From the NCBI GenBank assembly GCA_028819195.1, contig JAPPMF010000002.1, forward strand, positions 1 to 64,000: DNA of 64,000 bases, in the 5' to 3' direction. The first letter of the stretch is position 1. Each line of letters opens with the position of its first letter. The notes beneath the pieces were generated by a model. That model was given only the letters and a program-made list of their open reading frames with translations. It did not search any database and had not been told where the DNA came from. Source of the stretch: Bin55 sp028819195 (GTDB taxonomy: Bacteria; Pseudomonadota; Gammaproteobacteria; Pseudomonadales; Azotimanducaceae). Of this stretch, positions 42,925 through 51,840 are shown piece by piece. The position numbers were made by a program, and so were the translations under genes.

Positions 42925-43503
42925 TTAGAACAATCCTAAGTTGATCTGTGCTTCTTCGCTCATGTGTTCCCGACTCCACGGTGGTTCAAAGACAATATCG
43001 ACTGTGACCTTGTCTACGTTAGGTACACGCGCCAGACGTTCTTCAATATCTTGAACCAAGACTGGTCCCATTCCACAAGCAGGTGAAGTGAGAGTCATTT
43101 TGACATTGATTGAGTGTTCGACAATTTCTACCTCGTAGATTAATCCCAAGTCCACCACATTCACTGGAATTTCAGGGTCGAAGACGGTGCGTAGAGTTTG
43201 CCAAACGTGATCTTCTACGATGGAGTCGTCTTGAGGCTCGTCGAAAGTTAAATGTTCTGGTTCGAAACCGATCGCGTCGGCATTTTCACCATCAATACGC
43301 GCCATATTGCCATTAAAAATTACCGTATAGGTGCCACCTAGGGTTTGCGTTAGGGTTACAAATACCCCCGCGGGGATTCGAACTTTATCGCCGGTGGGAA
43401 CGAGCCGAGCCACTACCTCTCGTTGTACGGGAATAAGTTTACGTTCCACTGATTGAAAAACTCTCGCCGCATCCACAGAATCCATCAGCGTTGGGATTTG
43501 CAA
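42925..43503 (-). CDS. sufT: SufT, MIP18/DUF59-family iron-sulfur assembly protein
   Basis: 192 residues. The N-terminal domain (PTGDKVRIPAGVFVTLTQTLGGTYTVIF) and the MIP18 domain (DPEIPVNVVDLGLIYEVEI, LTSPACGMGPVLVQDIEER, FEPPWSREHMSEEA) match the SufT family. SufT aids Fe-S cluster assembly or transfer for particular target enzymes; the cysteine in SPACGM is the conserved one. The start at 43503 overlaps the end of sufA by 65 bp; the ATG at 43485 is an alternative. It lies between sufA and sufE. Confidence 0.93.
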   Translation of the reverse strand: MQIPTLMDSVDAARVFQSVERKLIPVQREVVARLVPTGDKVRIPAGVFVTLTQTLGGTYTVIFNGNMARIDGENADAIGFEPEHLTFDEPQDDSIVEDHVWQTLRTVFDPEIPVNVVDLGLIYEVEIVEHSINVKMTLTSPACGMGPVLVQDIEERLARVPNVDKVTVDIVFEPPWSREHMSEEAQINLGLF

Positions 43504-43801
43504 ATTTCAAGGTAGTGTTGAGTCCTTCGGTGACTAAATCGATTCGGGTGCCACGCACTAGGTCCCAGTTAGCAGGTTTGATATAGATTTCTATTCCGTT
43601 CGCAAAAGTCAAGCAGTCGAGTTCGGCTGGAGCAGTATTTTCGTCCAAGTAGGATAACTCATACATGTAACCGTTACACCCAGTTTCTTTGATTCCTAAC
43701 ACGACTGCTTTTGAGTCATGTTGTTCGGCTTGTTTGGCGAGGTGAGCTAACGCTCGTTCAGAAATCGAGAGTTGATTTGGTTCGTAGTGTTCTATGGACA
43801 T
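43439..43801 (-). CDS. sufA: A-type Fe-S scaffold or carrier, SufA
   Basis: 120 residues, the usual size. The three cluster cysteines of the A-type family are present: TGCNGYMYEL near residue 45 and FCGCGESF near the C-terminus. It carries Fe-S clusters made by SufBCD to apo-targets. It lies first of sufA-T-E. The 3' end overlaps sufT. Upstream lies about 490 bp with no gene, then a stretch with small membrane genes and a sufS remnant that separates it from sufS. Confidence 0.93.
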   Translation of the reverse strand: MSIEHYEPNQLSISERALAHLAKQAEQHDSKAVVLGIKETGCNGYMYELSYLDENTAPAELDCLTFANGIEIYIKPANWDLVRGTRIDLVTEGLNTTLKFANPNADGFCGCGESFSISGT

Positions 43802-44288
43802 AAATAGTGTTTTTTGTGCAAAAGTGGAGTAGTAATTTCTGTGATTCGTTCATTAACTTCAATCTGATTATTTCAATTAGATTATATTTGTTGAAGAAGA
43901 AGGTAATGTTTTCAATTACTTAGTTGTTTAAATCTACAACCGAAAAGATTTGCTACTTTTTCATTTTCTGAAGCAAGTTGTTATGAGGAAGAGGGTTTGC
44001 TTGTGCGAGATAGGATACGATCAGCTTATTACTAACACTAAACACACTATCGATCAACACAGTGTCGCGTAAGATTAGAAAGATTCTCTTTGGGTTGGTT
44101 TCATAATCCTTGTCGCAGATATCTGTTACATACGATTCGTTTTACTGTGGGATAGATTAGTCGTTAATCTCTTGATCATGCTAATCGTGGGAATAGTGTT
44201 GCAGACAGGAATATTATCTCCGCGTTAAAATATTCAATTACTGCGATCAACAGTAGAAACTGGGACACAGAAACCCTATCGGAAACCG
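43802..44288. other. Intergenic stretch upstream of sufA
   Basis: 487 bp, no gene or RNA recognised. It should hold the sufA promoter (minus) and the promoter of the small membrane gene at 44289 (plus). Several small imperfect hairpins occur, e.g. GATTA/TAATC near 44155; none looks like a terminator. It may be decayed DNA from the duplication described for this locus. Confidence 0.45.
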
Positions 44289-44594
44289 ATGAAATCGAAG
44301 AGGAAGCCTTTATCGCGATTCAATCCTTTTAAGTTTAAGAATCCACTGGACTTAGCTATTATGGTTTTTTGCAGTGGGTTGTTTGTTGGGATATTCATCT
44401 TGGACTATGGCAACTTGAAAGAAGACTCGGATTGGTTGATGTTATTTGCAGGGTTGGTAACGACTGTGTGGCTTTGTGTGGGTATGTACGGGATTTTTCG
44501 CATCCATTATTTATTGAAGTACCAACCCAAAGACCAAGGATTTTGGGAAAACGAAGTTGGCAAAACAGAGTCCGTGCCAGAATCAGATAATTGA
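44289..44594 (+). CDS. Small two-helix membrane protein
   Basis: 101 residues. A basic N-terminus (KSKRKPLSRFNPFKFKN) leads into two membrane helices at about 21-40 and 49-72 (LAIMVFCSGLFVGIFILDYG, WLMLFAGLVTTVWLCVGMYG), then a polar tail. It is on the plus strand, opposite to suf, between sufA and a decayed sufS end. The 84-residue gene at 44768 has similar length, topology and position relative to a sufS end, so the two may be products of one duplication. Function unknown. Confidence 0.55.
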   Translation: MKSKRKPLSRFNPFKFKNPLDLAIMVFCSGLFVGIFILDYGNLKEDSDWLMLFAGLVTTVWLCVGMYGIFRIHYLLKYQPKDQGFWENEVGKTESVPESDN

Positions 44595-44595
44595 G

Positions 44596-44695
44596 GTCAC
44601 AAGATTTGTCATACTGACTCTATCACATCCACCAACTTTTCGAAGTTCACGGTTGTTTTACCCATACTCAACAAAGAACGTACCGAGCTGGAGAA
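44596..44695 (-). pseudogene. Decayed copy of the sufS 3' end
   Basis: Read on the minus strand, this gives VRSLLSMGKTTVNFEKLVD and then VIESV, a stop, QIL, a stop and P. The intact SufS end reads VRPSLGLYNTTEDLEKLVD and then AIKSACRILRP. The match holds in one frame with two stop codons (Cys and Arg codons changed to TGA) and also at base level: the 19 bases CATCCACCAACTTTTCTAG-type stretch near 44627 and 45241 is almost identical. I read it as the remnant of a tandem duplication that copied the 3' end of sufS. Confidence 0.7.
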
Positions 44696-44767
44696 TTCTA
44701 GAATTGCTACATTATTTGACAGGTCCTAGTGTAAAATTAGAACTCCTTTGAAAATCGCAACCCTGAA

Positions 44768-45022
44768 ATGAAGAAAAGTCCTACCGTCGGGGGAATCTCG
44801 GTATTAATGATCTGTCTTTTCATCTTCATGGGAGGCTATTTTGTTGGGTTTTATCTCACGGACTTAATCGCTCCGAGGTCGGACTTTGAAAGTAATTGGA
44901 GAATTCTCATTCTACTTGTTGTACTCTTATGGCTAATTAATTGCGGTGTTTTCTCATACCTGCTTCATAAAGCCTTCGCGCGGAAAGAGTCAGAATATCA
45001 CGGCCTTAAAGACAAGTCGTGA
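44768..45022 (+). CDS. Small two-helix membrane protein, possible paralog of the one at 44289
   Basis: 84 residues. Two membrane helices (about 9-32, VGGISVLMICLFIFMGGYFVGF, split by the reading; and 45-68, RILILLVVLLWLINCGVFSYLL) with a short acidic loop and a charged tail. It is convergent with sufS, whose stop lies 183 bp beyond. Topology and setting resemble the 101-residue protein upstream. Function unknown. Confidence 0.5.
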   Translation: MKKSPTVGGISVLMICLFIFMGGYFVGFYLTDLIAPRSDFESNWRILILLVVLLWLINCGVFSYLLHKAFARKESEYHGLKDKS

Positions 45023-45204
45023 ATTTGCTCAGTAATGTTGTCGAGTGTTGACTTTCACATATTGGGTTTCTATTAAGTGCGACGAATGGGATATAAGGAA
45101 CTTCCCTTTAGATCACCTGATTTAGGAACAGCCAAAAGAACTAGGAGTGTTGGATAAAGGCCACGAATCTTCGGACGGAAGATTTCGCAGCTACCATTTG
45201 TTTG

Positions 45205-46413
45205 TTATGGTCGTAAGATTCGACACGCCGACTTAATCGCATCCACCAACTTTTCTAGATCTTCCGTCGTGTTATACAGACCCAATGAAGGTCTCACGGT
45301 ACCCGGAATACTTAACGCTTCCATGAGTGGCATCGCACAATGATGCCCAGTCCGCAACGCAATGTTCTGTTCAGTTAAGAGTGTACCGAGATCGTGAGGA
45401 TGTACACCATCAATTAAAAAGGACAACGACCCTAGCCTATTTTTGACTGAACTGACCATCGATAATCCGTCAATTTGCGACAATGCTTCGTTAGTCTCGC
45501 TAAATAATTGTTTTTCGTACTGTTGCAGTCCTAGTTTACGTTGTTCGGCAAGATAGTTGATAGCCGCTGCTAAACCGATTGCTCCTTCTATATGAGGAGT
45601 TCCTGCTTCAAATCGATGCGGCGATTTTTGATAGGTAGAACCAGTGATTTGAACCTCCTTGATCATTTCTCCCCCACCTTGCCATGGCGGCGCACGATCA
45701 AGTAAAGTTTTACGACCATACAGCACGCCGATCCCTGTCGGCCCATACATCTTATGTCCTGAAAAGGCGTAAAAGTCACAATCTATGGACTGTACATCAA
45801 CGTCGAGATGTGGGACTGCCTGCGCTCCATCAATGAGTACGACAGCACCTGCTTCATGAGCCATCGCAGTGAGTTTCTGCACTGGATTAATGACACCGGT
45901 CACGTTTGAAACATGGGTGAGTGCTACGATACAGGTATCATGGTCGAGTAGGTCTTCGTATTCCTTTAAATCAAGAGTACCATTCGCAAGAACCGGGACG
46001 GCACATAATCTCGCCCCAACTCCTTCACACAATAGTTGCCATGGAACGATGTTTGAATGATGTTCCATTTCCGAAATTACAACCTTCGAATCTGAATCTA
46101 GAACAGACATGGCAAATGATTGGGCGACGAGATTGATACTTTCTGTTGTTCCTCTAGTCCAGATTATTTCCTCAGGCTCGGAAGCGTGAACAAACTCTGC
46201 AACGGTGCGCCTCGCGTCTTCAAACGCCTGTGTGGCTTGTGAGCTTAGGGCATGTACTGCGCGATGTACATTAGCATTTTTTGTTTGGTAATAGTCTTGG
46301 ATTGAGTCGAGAACCACCTGTGGTTTTTGGGTAGTAGCAGCGTTATCCAAGTAGACAAGCGACTTATACCGGTTGAGCAGTGGAAAGTCCTTGACAGGGG
46401 GAAGGTAAACCAT
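45205..46413 (-). CDS. sufS: Cysteine desulfurase SufS
   Basis: 402 residues (E. coli SufS 406). It is a PLP enzyme that takes sulfur from cysteine and passes it to SufE. YLDNAATTQKP, SEMEHHSNIVPW, VLIDGAQAVPH, FYAFSGHKMYGPTG with the PLP lysine, and ALRTGHHCAMPLM with the persulfide cysteine at residue 359 are present. The start codon directly abuts the sufD stop. It is last of sufBCDS; then the locus is interrupted before sufA. Confidence 0.97.
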   Translation of the reverse strand: MVYLPPVKDFPLLNRYKSLVYLDNAATTQKPQVVLDSIQDYYQTKNANVHRAVHALSSQATQAFEDARRTVAEFVHASEPEEIIWTRGTTESINLVAQSFAMSVLDSDSKVVISEMEHHSNIVPWQLLCEGVGARLCAVPVLANGTLDLKEYEDLLDHDTCIVALTHVSNVTGVINPVQKLTAMAHEAGAVVLIDGAQAVPHLDVDVQSIDCDFYAFSGHKMYGPTGIGVLYGRKTLLDRAPPWQGGGEMIKEVQITGSTYQKSPHRFEAGTPHIEGAIGLAAAINYLAEQRKLGLQQYEKQLFSETNEALSQIDGLSMVSSVKNRLGSLSFLIDGVHPHDLGTLLTEQNIALRTGHHCAMPLMEALSIPGTVRPSLGLYNTTEDLEKLVDAIKSACRILRP

Positions 46414-47475
46414 TTAGCTAGGAAGACCGAGTAGTTCTAGAGCCTCTTCATCTTCGACGACTTCTTTCAAGAAACTATTGAGAAGAATAGTTTCAGCTTC
46501 CGTCTGCTCAATACCTCGCGAACGTAAATAGAACAGCTGTTTTGGGTCTAGAAAACCCGAGGTTGCACCATGCGAGCAAGCTATATCGTCGGCATATAGT
46601 TCTAATTCGGGTTTAGTATAGATTTCAGCCTTTTCACTCGTCGCTAAATTTTTGTTTTGCAAAGAAGCATCGGTGAGCTGCGCCCCGGGAGCTATGTAAA
46701 TCTTACCGTTGAATATAGCCTTAGATTCGTCATGGACAATGCCATGAAAACAAGTTTCGCTGGTTGATTTTCCGACGAGATGGTTAACAGTAATCTGATT
46801 GTCTAGATGCGAAGCTTCCTTAAGTCCCCAGGCTCCTGAGAGATTAACTCGAGTGTTTTTGCCAGCAATGTATACCTCAATTTCATTGCGGCGAAGTCGT
46901 CCGCCGCGCGAGGCTTGTATCAACTCATAGTTTGAACGTTCCTTGAGTTTGACGACGGTGTGATTAAATTCAAAATCCAGAGTTTCTTCTTGCAATCGCA
47001 GATGTTCCAGTTTAGCACCTTTTTGTAGTACACACTCGATTACTCGATTGCCACTTCTTGTGAGTTCGCGAATGGAAAGTTTCGCGTTTTCCTCGATGAT
47101 AATCAAATAGCGTTCACAGCAATCGAAACCGGACGAAATGTTGACATGATTGACTCCCTTATCGGAGCATTTAGCAACGATTACGTACCCATGTTCCGCA
47201 TAAAGGCGATTGAGTGCGGTGAGATAGTTGGATCCTCTCGGCGCGACTTTACCCACGTAAGTCTCGATTAGCTGCGCACATTCCGGGTTGTTAAACTGGT
47301 AAATTTCTACTCCGAGACTCGTAGAAACAGGGGTAGAGGGACTATTGGAGAGTCCATTGTTGAACTTATCGATGAAAGGTTCTGGTGTGGTATATCTCCA
47401 CGGATCCTTGCGTGCTCTGGGGATCTCGATTCCGGGGATGTTTGGCGGAAATTCTCGGTTTTCTCTTGCTTTCAC
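46414..47475 (-). CDS. sufD: SufD, Fe-S scaffold complex subunit
   Basis: 353 residues, somewhat shorter than E. coli SufD (423). SufD pairs with SufB to form the SufBC2D scaffold. The family's right-handed beta-helix is seen (NLSGAWGLKEASHLDNQITVNH-type run and AIFNGKIYIAPGAQLTDASLQNKNL) followed by the conserved C-terminal EIYTKPELELYADDIACSHGATSGFLDPKQLFYLRSRGI. The N-terminal region is reduced. It follows sufC by 40 bp and abuts sufS. Confidence 0.93.
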   Translation of the reverse strand: MKARENREFPPNIPGIEIPRARKDPWRYTTPEPFIDKFNNGLSNSPSTPVSTSLGVEIYQFNNPECAQLIETYVGKVAPRGSNYLTALNRLYAEHGYVIVAKCSDKGVNHVNISSGFDCCERYLIIIEENAKLSIRELTRSGNRVIECVLQKGAKLEHLRLQEETLDFEFNHTVVKLKERSNYELIQASRGGRLRRNEIEVYIAGKNTRVNLSGAWGLKEASHLDNQITVNHLVGKSTSETCFHGIVHDESKAIFNGKIYIAPGAQLTDASLQNKNLATSEKAEIYTKPELELYADDIACSHGATSGFLDPKQLFYLRSRGIEQTEAETILLNSFLKEVVEDEEALELLGLPS

Positions 47476-47515
47476 GACAGAGCGCTCACTAAAAATGTCG
47501 TTTTAAACCGTTTGG

Positions 47516-48262
47516 TTAGTTTTCTAACCAAGCATACCCTTTCGCTTCGAGCTCAAGGGCTAAGCTGGCGTCCCCAGAACGTACAAGACGACCGTCGAGC
47601 ATAACGTGCACATAGTCAGGTTGAACAAATTCAAGTAATCTTTGATAGTGAGTGACCAATAAAATCCCGGTTCGTGGAGAACGAAACTCTTTAATCCCAC
47701 GTGCCACAGTCTGCAGGGCATCAATATCCAAACCCGAATCGGTTTCGTCGAGTAAAGCAACGCGTGGTTTTAAACACAATAACTGTACAATTTCATTGCG
47801 TTTGCGTTCACCACCTGAAAATCCCTCATTGACGCCTCGTTTGAGAATTTCAGGATCTAGATCCAACTTTTTTACAAGCTGCCTGAGTTCTTTCATGAAA
47901 TTGACGGTCGAAATTTCGTCTAAACCATTAGCTCTACGCAACGAATCTACGGAGGTTTTTAAGAACTCTACATTCGAAACTCCGGGGAGTTCTACCGGGT
48001 ATTGAAAAGCTAAAAACAGCCCAGTGCGTGCTCGTTCTTCGACACTAAGTTCGAGTAAATCTTTGTCTTCTAAGTGAGCACTACCGTGATTGATCTGGTA
48101 GCCTTCTTGGCCCGCTAAGGCATTGGTTAACGTACTTTTCCCGGAACCGTTGGGGCCCATAATTGCATGTATCTCACCAGCTTCGACCTGTAGATCTATG
48201 CCTTTAATAATTTCTCGTTCTTCAACACTGATGTGTAGATCGACAATATCCAATAAGGTCAA
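47516..48262 (-). CDS. sufC: SufC, Fe-S assembly ATPase
   Basis: 248 residues. ABC-type ATPase of the SufBC2D complex. Walker A GPNGSGKST, the signature GFSGGERKRNEI and Walker B VALLDETDSGLD are intact, followed by the switch histidine in LVTHYQRLL. It overlaps sufB by 4 bp (ATGA). The length matches E. coli SufC (248). Confidence 0.97.
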   Translation of the reverse strand: MTLLDIVDLHISVEEREIIKGIDLQVEAGEIHAIMGPNGSGKSTLTNALAGQEGYQINHGSAHLEDKDLLELSVEERARTGLFLAFQYPVELPGVSNVEFLKTSVDSLRRANGLDEISTVNFMKELRQLVKKLDLDPEILKRGVNEGFSGGERKRNEIVQLLCLKPRVALLDETDSGLDIDALQTVARGIKEFRSPRTGILLVTHYQRLLEFVQPDYVHVMLDGRLVRSGDASLALELEAKGYAWLEN

Positions 48263-49728
48263 CCTACAGCTCCTTCTAAACTAACCTCTAAAAGTTTGGA
48301 AGCTTCCATCGCGAATTCCATTGGTAGAGTGCGAAACACTTCTTTGCAGAATCCATTAACGATCATGGAAACGGCTTTTTCGGGGTCGATACCCCTTTGT
48401 TGACATAAAAACATTTGATCTTCGCTTACGCGTGTCGCCGTCGCTTCGTGTTCAACGATAGAATCTCGTCGTTTTGACTCGATATAGGGAAAGGTATGGG
48501 CGGCACATTCAGATCCGATCAACAACGAGTCGCATTGAGTGAAATTGCGCGCATTGCGTGCACCGGGGTTCATGCGTACCAGACCGCGGTAGGCGTTTGA
48601 ACTTTTACCAGCACTGATACCTTTAGAAATGATCGTACTCTTCGTGTTGTTTCCGATATGGGTCATCTTTGTACCAGTATCGGCTTGCTGATGGTTATTG
48701 GTTAGTGCAACCGAGTAAAACTCGCCGACCGAATGATCGCCACGAAGTATCACACTAGGGTACTTCCAAGTGATCGCCGAACCGGTTTCAACTTGTGTCC
48801 AACTGATATGCGAACGCGCGCCACGACACATTCCGCGCTTTGTTACAAAGTTGTAAATACCGCCACGACCATGTTCGTCGCCTGGATACCAGTTTTGTAC
48901 CGTCGAATATTTAATTTCAGCGTCGTCTAAAGCGATCAATTCCACCACCGCGGCGTGCAATTGATTCTCGTCGCGCATAGGCGCGGTACAACCTTCGAGA
49001 TAACTGACGTAAGAGCCTTCGTCAGCAATAATGAGTGTTCGTTCAAATTGTCCCGTGTTAGCGGCATTGATTCGGAAATAGGTAGACAGTTCCATTGGAC
49101 AACGCACCCCTTTCGGAATGTAAACGAATGAACCATCACTAAATACTGCTGAGTTTAATGCCGAGTAAAAGTTATCGCGGATCGGTACGACCTTACCTAA
49201 ATACTGTCTCACTAAATCCGGATGTGACTCTACGGCTTCGGAAAATGAACAAAAGATAACGCCATGTTCTCGCAGAGTATTTTTAAAAGTTGTTGCAATT
49301 GACACACTGTCGAAGACCGCATCAACTGCGACCGGGGTACTTTCTGTTTCTACCACTCCCGCGAGCATTTTTTGTTCGTGCAAGGGGATGCCCAATTTTT
49401 CGTATGTTTGCAAGATTTCCGGATCTACTTCATCGAGGCTTTTAGGTGGCTCTCCCTTCGGGCGAGCAAAATAAGAAATTTCCTGGAAATCAATGGTAGG
49501 ATACTCGAGATGTGCCCACTTTGGTTCTTCCATTTCGAGCCATTTGTGGAAAGCATCGACGCGCCATTCGGTCAACCACTCTGGTTCGGATTTCAGTTCG
49601 GAAATTTTCCGGACAACTTCTTCAGATAAGCCAGGAGGTAACGATTCCGTCTCAATGTCTGTGACGAATCCAGCCGTATATTCTTGTGCTAAAACCTCTT
49701 CAGGTTTACGGGGTTCTTGGAGTTTCAT
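48259..49728 (-). CDS. sufB: SufB, Fe-S scaffold complex subunit
   Basis: 489 residues from ATG 49728 (E. coli 495); an ATG at 49776 would add 16 residues unlike the family. GKVVPIRDNFYSALNSAVFSDG, VPKGVRCPMELSTYFRIN, EGCTAPMRDENQLHAAVVE and KNTKSTIISKGISAGKS are near-identical in kind to SufB, and the C-terminus ends in NGFCKEVFRTLPMEFA. SufB carries the scaffold cysteines. It is first of sufBCDS. No IscR or SufR regulator gene is next to it, and I see no clear regulator site in the 140 bp upstream. Confidence 0.97.
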   Translation of the reverse strand: MKLQEPRKPEEVLAQEYTAGFVTDIETESLPPGLSEEVVRKISELKSEPEWLTEWRVDAFHKWLEMEEPKWAHLEYPTIDFQEISYFARPKGEPPKSLDEVDPEILQTYEKLGIPLHEQKMLAGVVETESTPVAVDAVFDSVSIATTFKNTLREHGVIFCSFSEAVESHPDLVRQYLGKVVPIRDNFYSALNSAVFSDGSFVYIPKGVRCPMELSTYFRINAANTGQFERTLIIADEGSYVSYLEGCTAPMRDENQLHAAVVELIALDDAEIKYSTVQNWYPGDEHGRGGIYNFVTKRGMCRGARSHISWTQVETGSAITWKYPSVILRGDHSVGEFYSVALTNNHQQADTGTKMTHIGNNTKSTIISKGISAGKSSNAYRGLVRMNPGARNARNFTQCDSLLIGSECAAHTFPYIESKRRDSIVEHEATATRVSEDQMFLCQQRGIDPEKAVSMIVNGFCKEVFRTLPMEFAMEASKLLEVSLEGAVG

Positions 49729-49869
49729 AGAAGTGTTTTTTATGCTAGTATTGTAACTTTGCGGGGGTATAAACAATCTATCGGTTTTTTCGAAACCGCG
49801 AGCGGAGACCGAGCTAGAAGACCCGGTTATTGCAATTGTTAGCGCGAACTAAAGTTCGAGTTTATTGGC

Positions 49870-50277
49870 TTACCAAATCGTGAGAATAACACCCATGATT
49901 ACACAATAAATCACTCGATATGTTGATTGAATCGCGACGAATTTCCAGGACCAACGACAGAACGCGCCATCGGAAATGTTTGAACAAGCGATGAACGCGA
50001 TGCCAAACACCCCACCGATTAAAGCACCTTCCCACCAAGTTTCGGTTCGTAGCGCATTCACCATCATAGCCATGATCAGACAGGTGATAAATGTTGTCAC
50101 TAACGTAACCAAAAATGGGGTCAGTGAAGGTTCCATCTCAAACTTAGTGGTCTTTAGTTCTTTGAGCCATAAATTCCCAAACAGGGGACCGTACCAAATT
50201 CCACCAAGAACAAAGGCGGCAAGGGTAGAAACCAAGATCGCCCACCAATTCAATTGCGTGATATCGATTTCAAACAT
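49870..50277 (-). CDS. DUF1761-family membrane protein
   Basis: 135 residues with four membrane helices. The N-terminal pattern LNWWAILVSTLAAFVLGGIWYGPLFGNLWLKEL is the DUF1761 hallmark (NWxAxLxAxxxxFxxGxxWY), with the later WWEGALIGGVFGIAF and a terminal helix. Function of the family is unknown. It is on the same strand as sufB, 90 bp upstream of it, and may have its own promoter. It is divergent from the anchored protein at 50387. Confidence 0.88.
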   Translation of the reverse strand: MFEIDITQLNWWAILVSTLAAFVLGGIWYGPLFGNLWLKELKTTKFEMEPSLTPFLVTLVTTFITCLIMAMMVNALRTETWWEGALIGGVFGIAFIACSNISDGAFCRWSWKFVAIQSTYRVIYCVIMGVILTIW

Positions 50278-50386
50278 ACAATTCTGTTGGTAATCAAACG
50301 AGTACTAGTTTAATTTTAAAACATTTTGACTTTCAAAACAACATTTGCTATGATTATGAGTGAAGCTTCCCATTGGAGTGTTAATA

Positions 50387-51124
50387 GTGTCTGATTTACG
50401 ACAAAGAATCGAAGCGGACCTACCGAAGCGATCTAATTCTGTCGTGTTGATTGTTGCAACAGCCGGATCACTATTGTTATTTGTTTTTATGATTTGGTTT
50501 ATCGTTCCGACAGGTGAACCAAATGAAGTCGTTGAGGCAGAGCGAGTTGATCCGTTTCGTTATGACCCGACTAAAGATCCTGTTGTGACCGACGTGAGCG
50601 GGGATAGTACTGATATTTCTGAAAATGGTGTAGACTACCGTGAGGCAGTCGTTGTCGGTCTATATTCTTGGCAGGTGATCGACGAAGATTCTGTACCAGC
50701 AGATGACCTTCCGGAATATCACGAGATTGTTGAGGACCGAGTTTTGGTTGAATTGAATGACAATCTTTGGACTAAAGACGTTGGTGATCTCATTCAGTTT
50801 GCGATACCCCAACTCGAAGAGGTACTAGTCGGTACGATTACCTCGGCTGATACCGATCAAATCAATTATCGTAGTTTAGAAGGAACGATCACCGAAGCAA
50901 ACAAAGAATTCACCTTTGTCGTTACTTTGGGTGAGCGCGTTACTTTTGCCCACATTAACACAATGTCTGGTAGTTTTGAGTTAGTGGCTAATGAAACATA
51001 CGGTTGGTTGATGCCGACTGACAAAATGGACCAAAACGTTGACTATTCAGTTCCAGATCATTTTCTTCCAGATCCGGATCCACATTCTCATGTCTTGGAA
51101 CCAGAACCTCCTCAAGAACAGTAA
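50387..51124 (+). CDS. Anchored protein with acidic periplasmic region
   Basis: 245 residues from GTG 50387, favoured over GTG 50360 because GGAG sits 8 bases ahead. A cytosolic stretch (SDLRQRIEADLPKRSN) precedes one membrane helix (about 18-40, VVLIVATAGSLLLFVFMIWFIV). The remainder is acidic, with two probable beta domains (REAVVVGLYSWQVID, LVGTITSADTDQINYRSLEG, EFTFVVTLGERVTFAHIN) and a Pro/Asp/Glu tail. Function unknown. Two glycosyltransferase-like genes follow on the same strand after 20 bp. Confidence 0.6.
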   Translation: MSDLRQRIEADLPKRSNSVVLIVATAGSLLLFVFMIWFIVPTGEPNEVVEAERVDPFRYDPTKDPVVTDVSGDSTDISENGVDYREAVVVGLYSWQVIDEDSVPADDLPEYHEIVEDRVLVELNDNLWTKDVGDLIQFAIPQLEEVLVGTITSADTDQINYRSLEGTITEANKEFTFVVTLGERVTFAHINTMSGSFELVANETYGWLMPTDKMDQNVDYSVPDHFLPDPDPHSHVLEPEPPQEQ

Positions 51125-51144
51125 CTCTTAGCCAGACAACACCG

Positions 51145-51840
51145 TTGGACCAAGAGCAAGTTCGCTCGCGTTTGCGCGAAATTTCTATCATTATTCCGGT
51201 TCGTGACGACCGTGAAAAACTATCAAAGTTAATGCAAGAGTTACGAGTATATCCCGAGTTTGAAGTCGTCGTTGTGGATTATCAAAGTACAGACGACCCC
51301 GGCTCACTTGACTTCGAATTTGTTTTTTGCAAATCACCAGTAGTTGGCCGAGGCAATCAAATCTACTATGGGATTGAACGCGCCACGCGAGATCGGTTGT
51401 GGATATTGCATGCTGATACCACTTTAAATCCAGCTGCGATTGGTGGCTTAGCCAGCGCGTTCGATACGTATAAATGGGGTAGTTTCAACGTACAAATAAG
51501 GTACTCTCGTTGGATGTATCGAGTTGTGGAGACTATGATGAATTTGCGTTCGCGTTTGACCGGTATTTCTACCGGCGATCAGGGTGTATTCGTGGAACGA
51601 GAGCTGTTAGATGCCATTGGTGGGTTTCCACAGATTCCCTTGATGGAAGACATAGCACTGTGTACTAGGTTGAAAAAAATTTGTTGGCCCTATCGAATAA
51701 AAGCCAAGATTGGGACTTCAGCACGCCGTTGGGAAAGAGACGGTATCTGGAAAACCATTGTGCAAATGTGGCGGTATCGATATCGATATTTTCGCGGACA
51801 TTCGACGACGAAACTTTATCGTGAATACTACCATGATTGA
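51145..51840 (+). CDS. GT2-type glycosyltransferase, TIGR04283-like
   Basis: 231 residues from TTG 51145. The opening ISIIIPVRDDREKL and VVVDYQSTDDP are GT2-like; the later GRGNQIYYGIERATRDRLWILHADTTL and GDQGVFVERELLDAIGGFPQIPLMEDIALCTRLK match the family named 'TIGR04283 arsenosugar biosynthesis glycosyltransferase'. The name comes from gene neighbourhood in some bacteria; no arsenic genes occur here, so the substrate is unknown. It overlaps the next gene by 8 bp, and that gene is the family's usual companion. Confidence 0.85.
   Translation: MDQEQVRSRLREISIIIPVRDDREKLSKLMQELRVYPEFEVVVVDYQSTDDPGSLDFEFVFCKSPVVGRGNQIYYGIERATRDRLWILHADTTLNPAAIGGLASAFDTYKWGSFNVQIRYSRWMYRVVETMMNLRSRLTGISTGDQGVFVERELLDAIGGFPQIPLMEDIALCTRLKKICWPYRIKAKIGTSARRWERDGIWKTIVQMWRYRYRYFRGHSTTKLYREYYHD

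Noticed and set aside
44596..44751. 64-codon plus-strand frame at 44557-44751 as a gene
   Set aside because: It overlaps the small membrane gene and the sufS remnant; the minus-strand match to SufS explains the coding-like signal.
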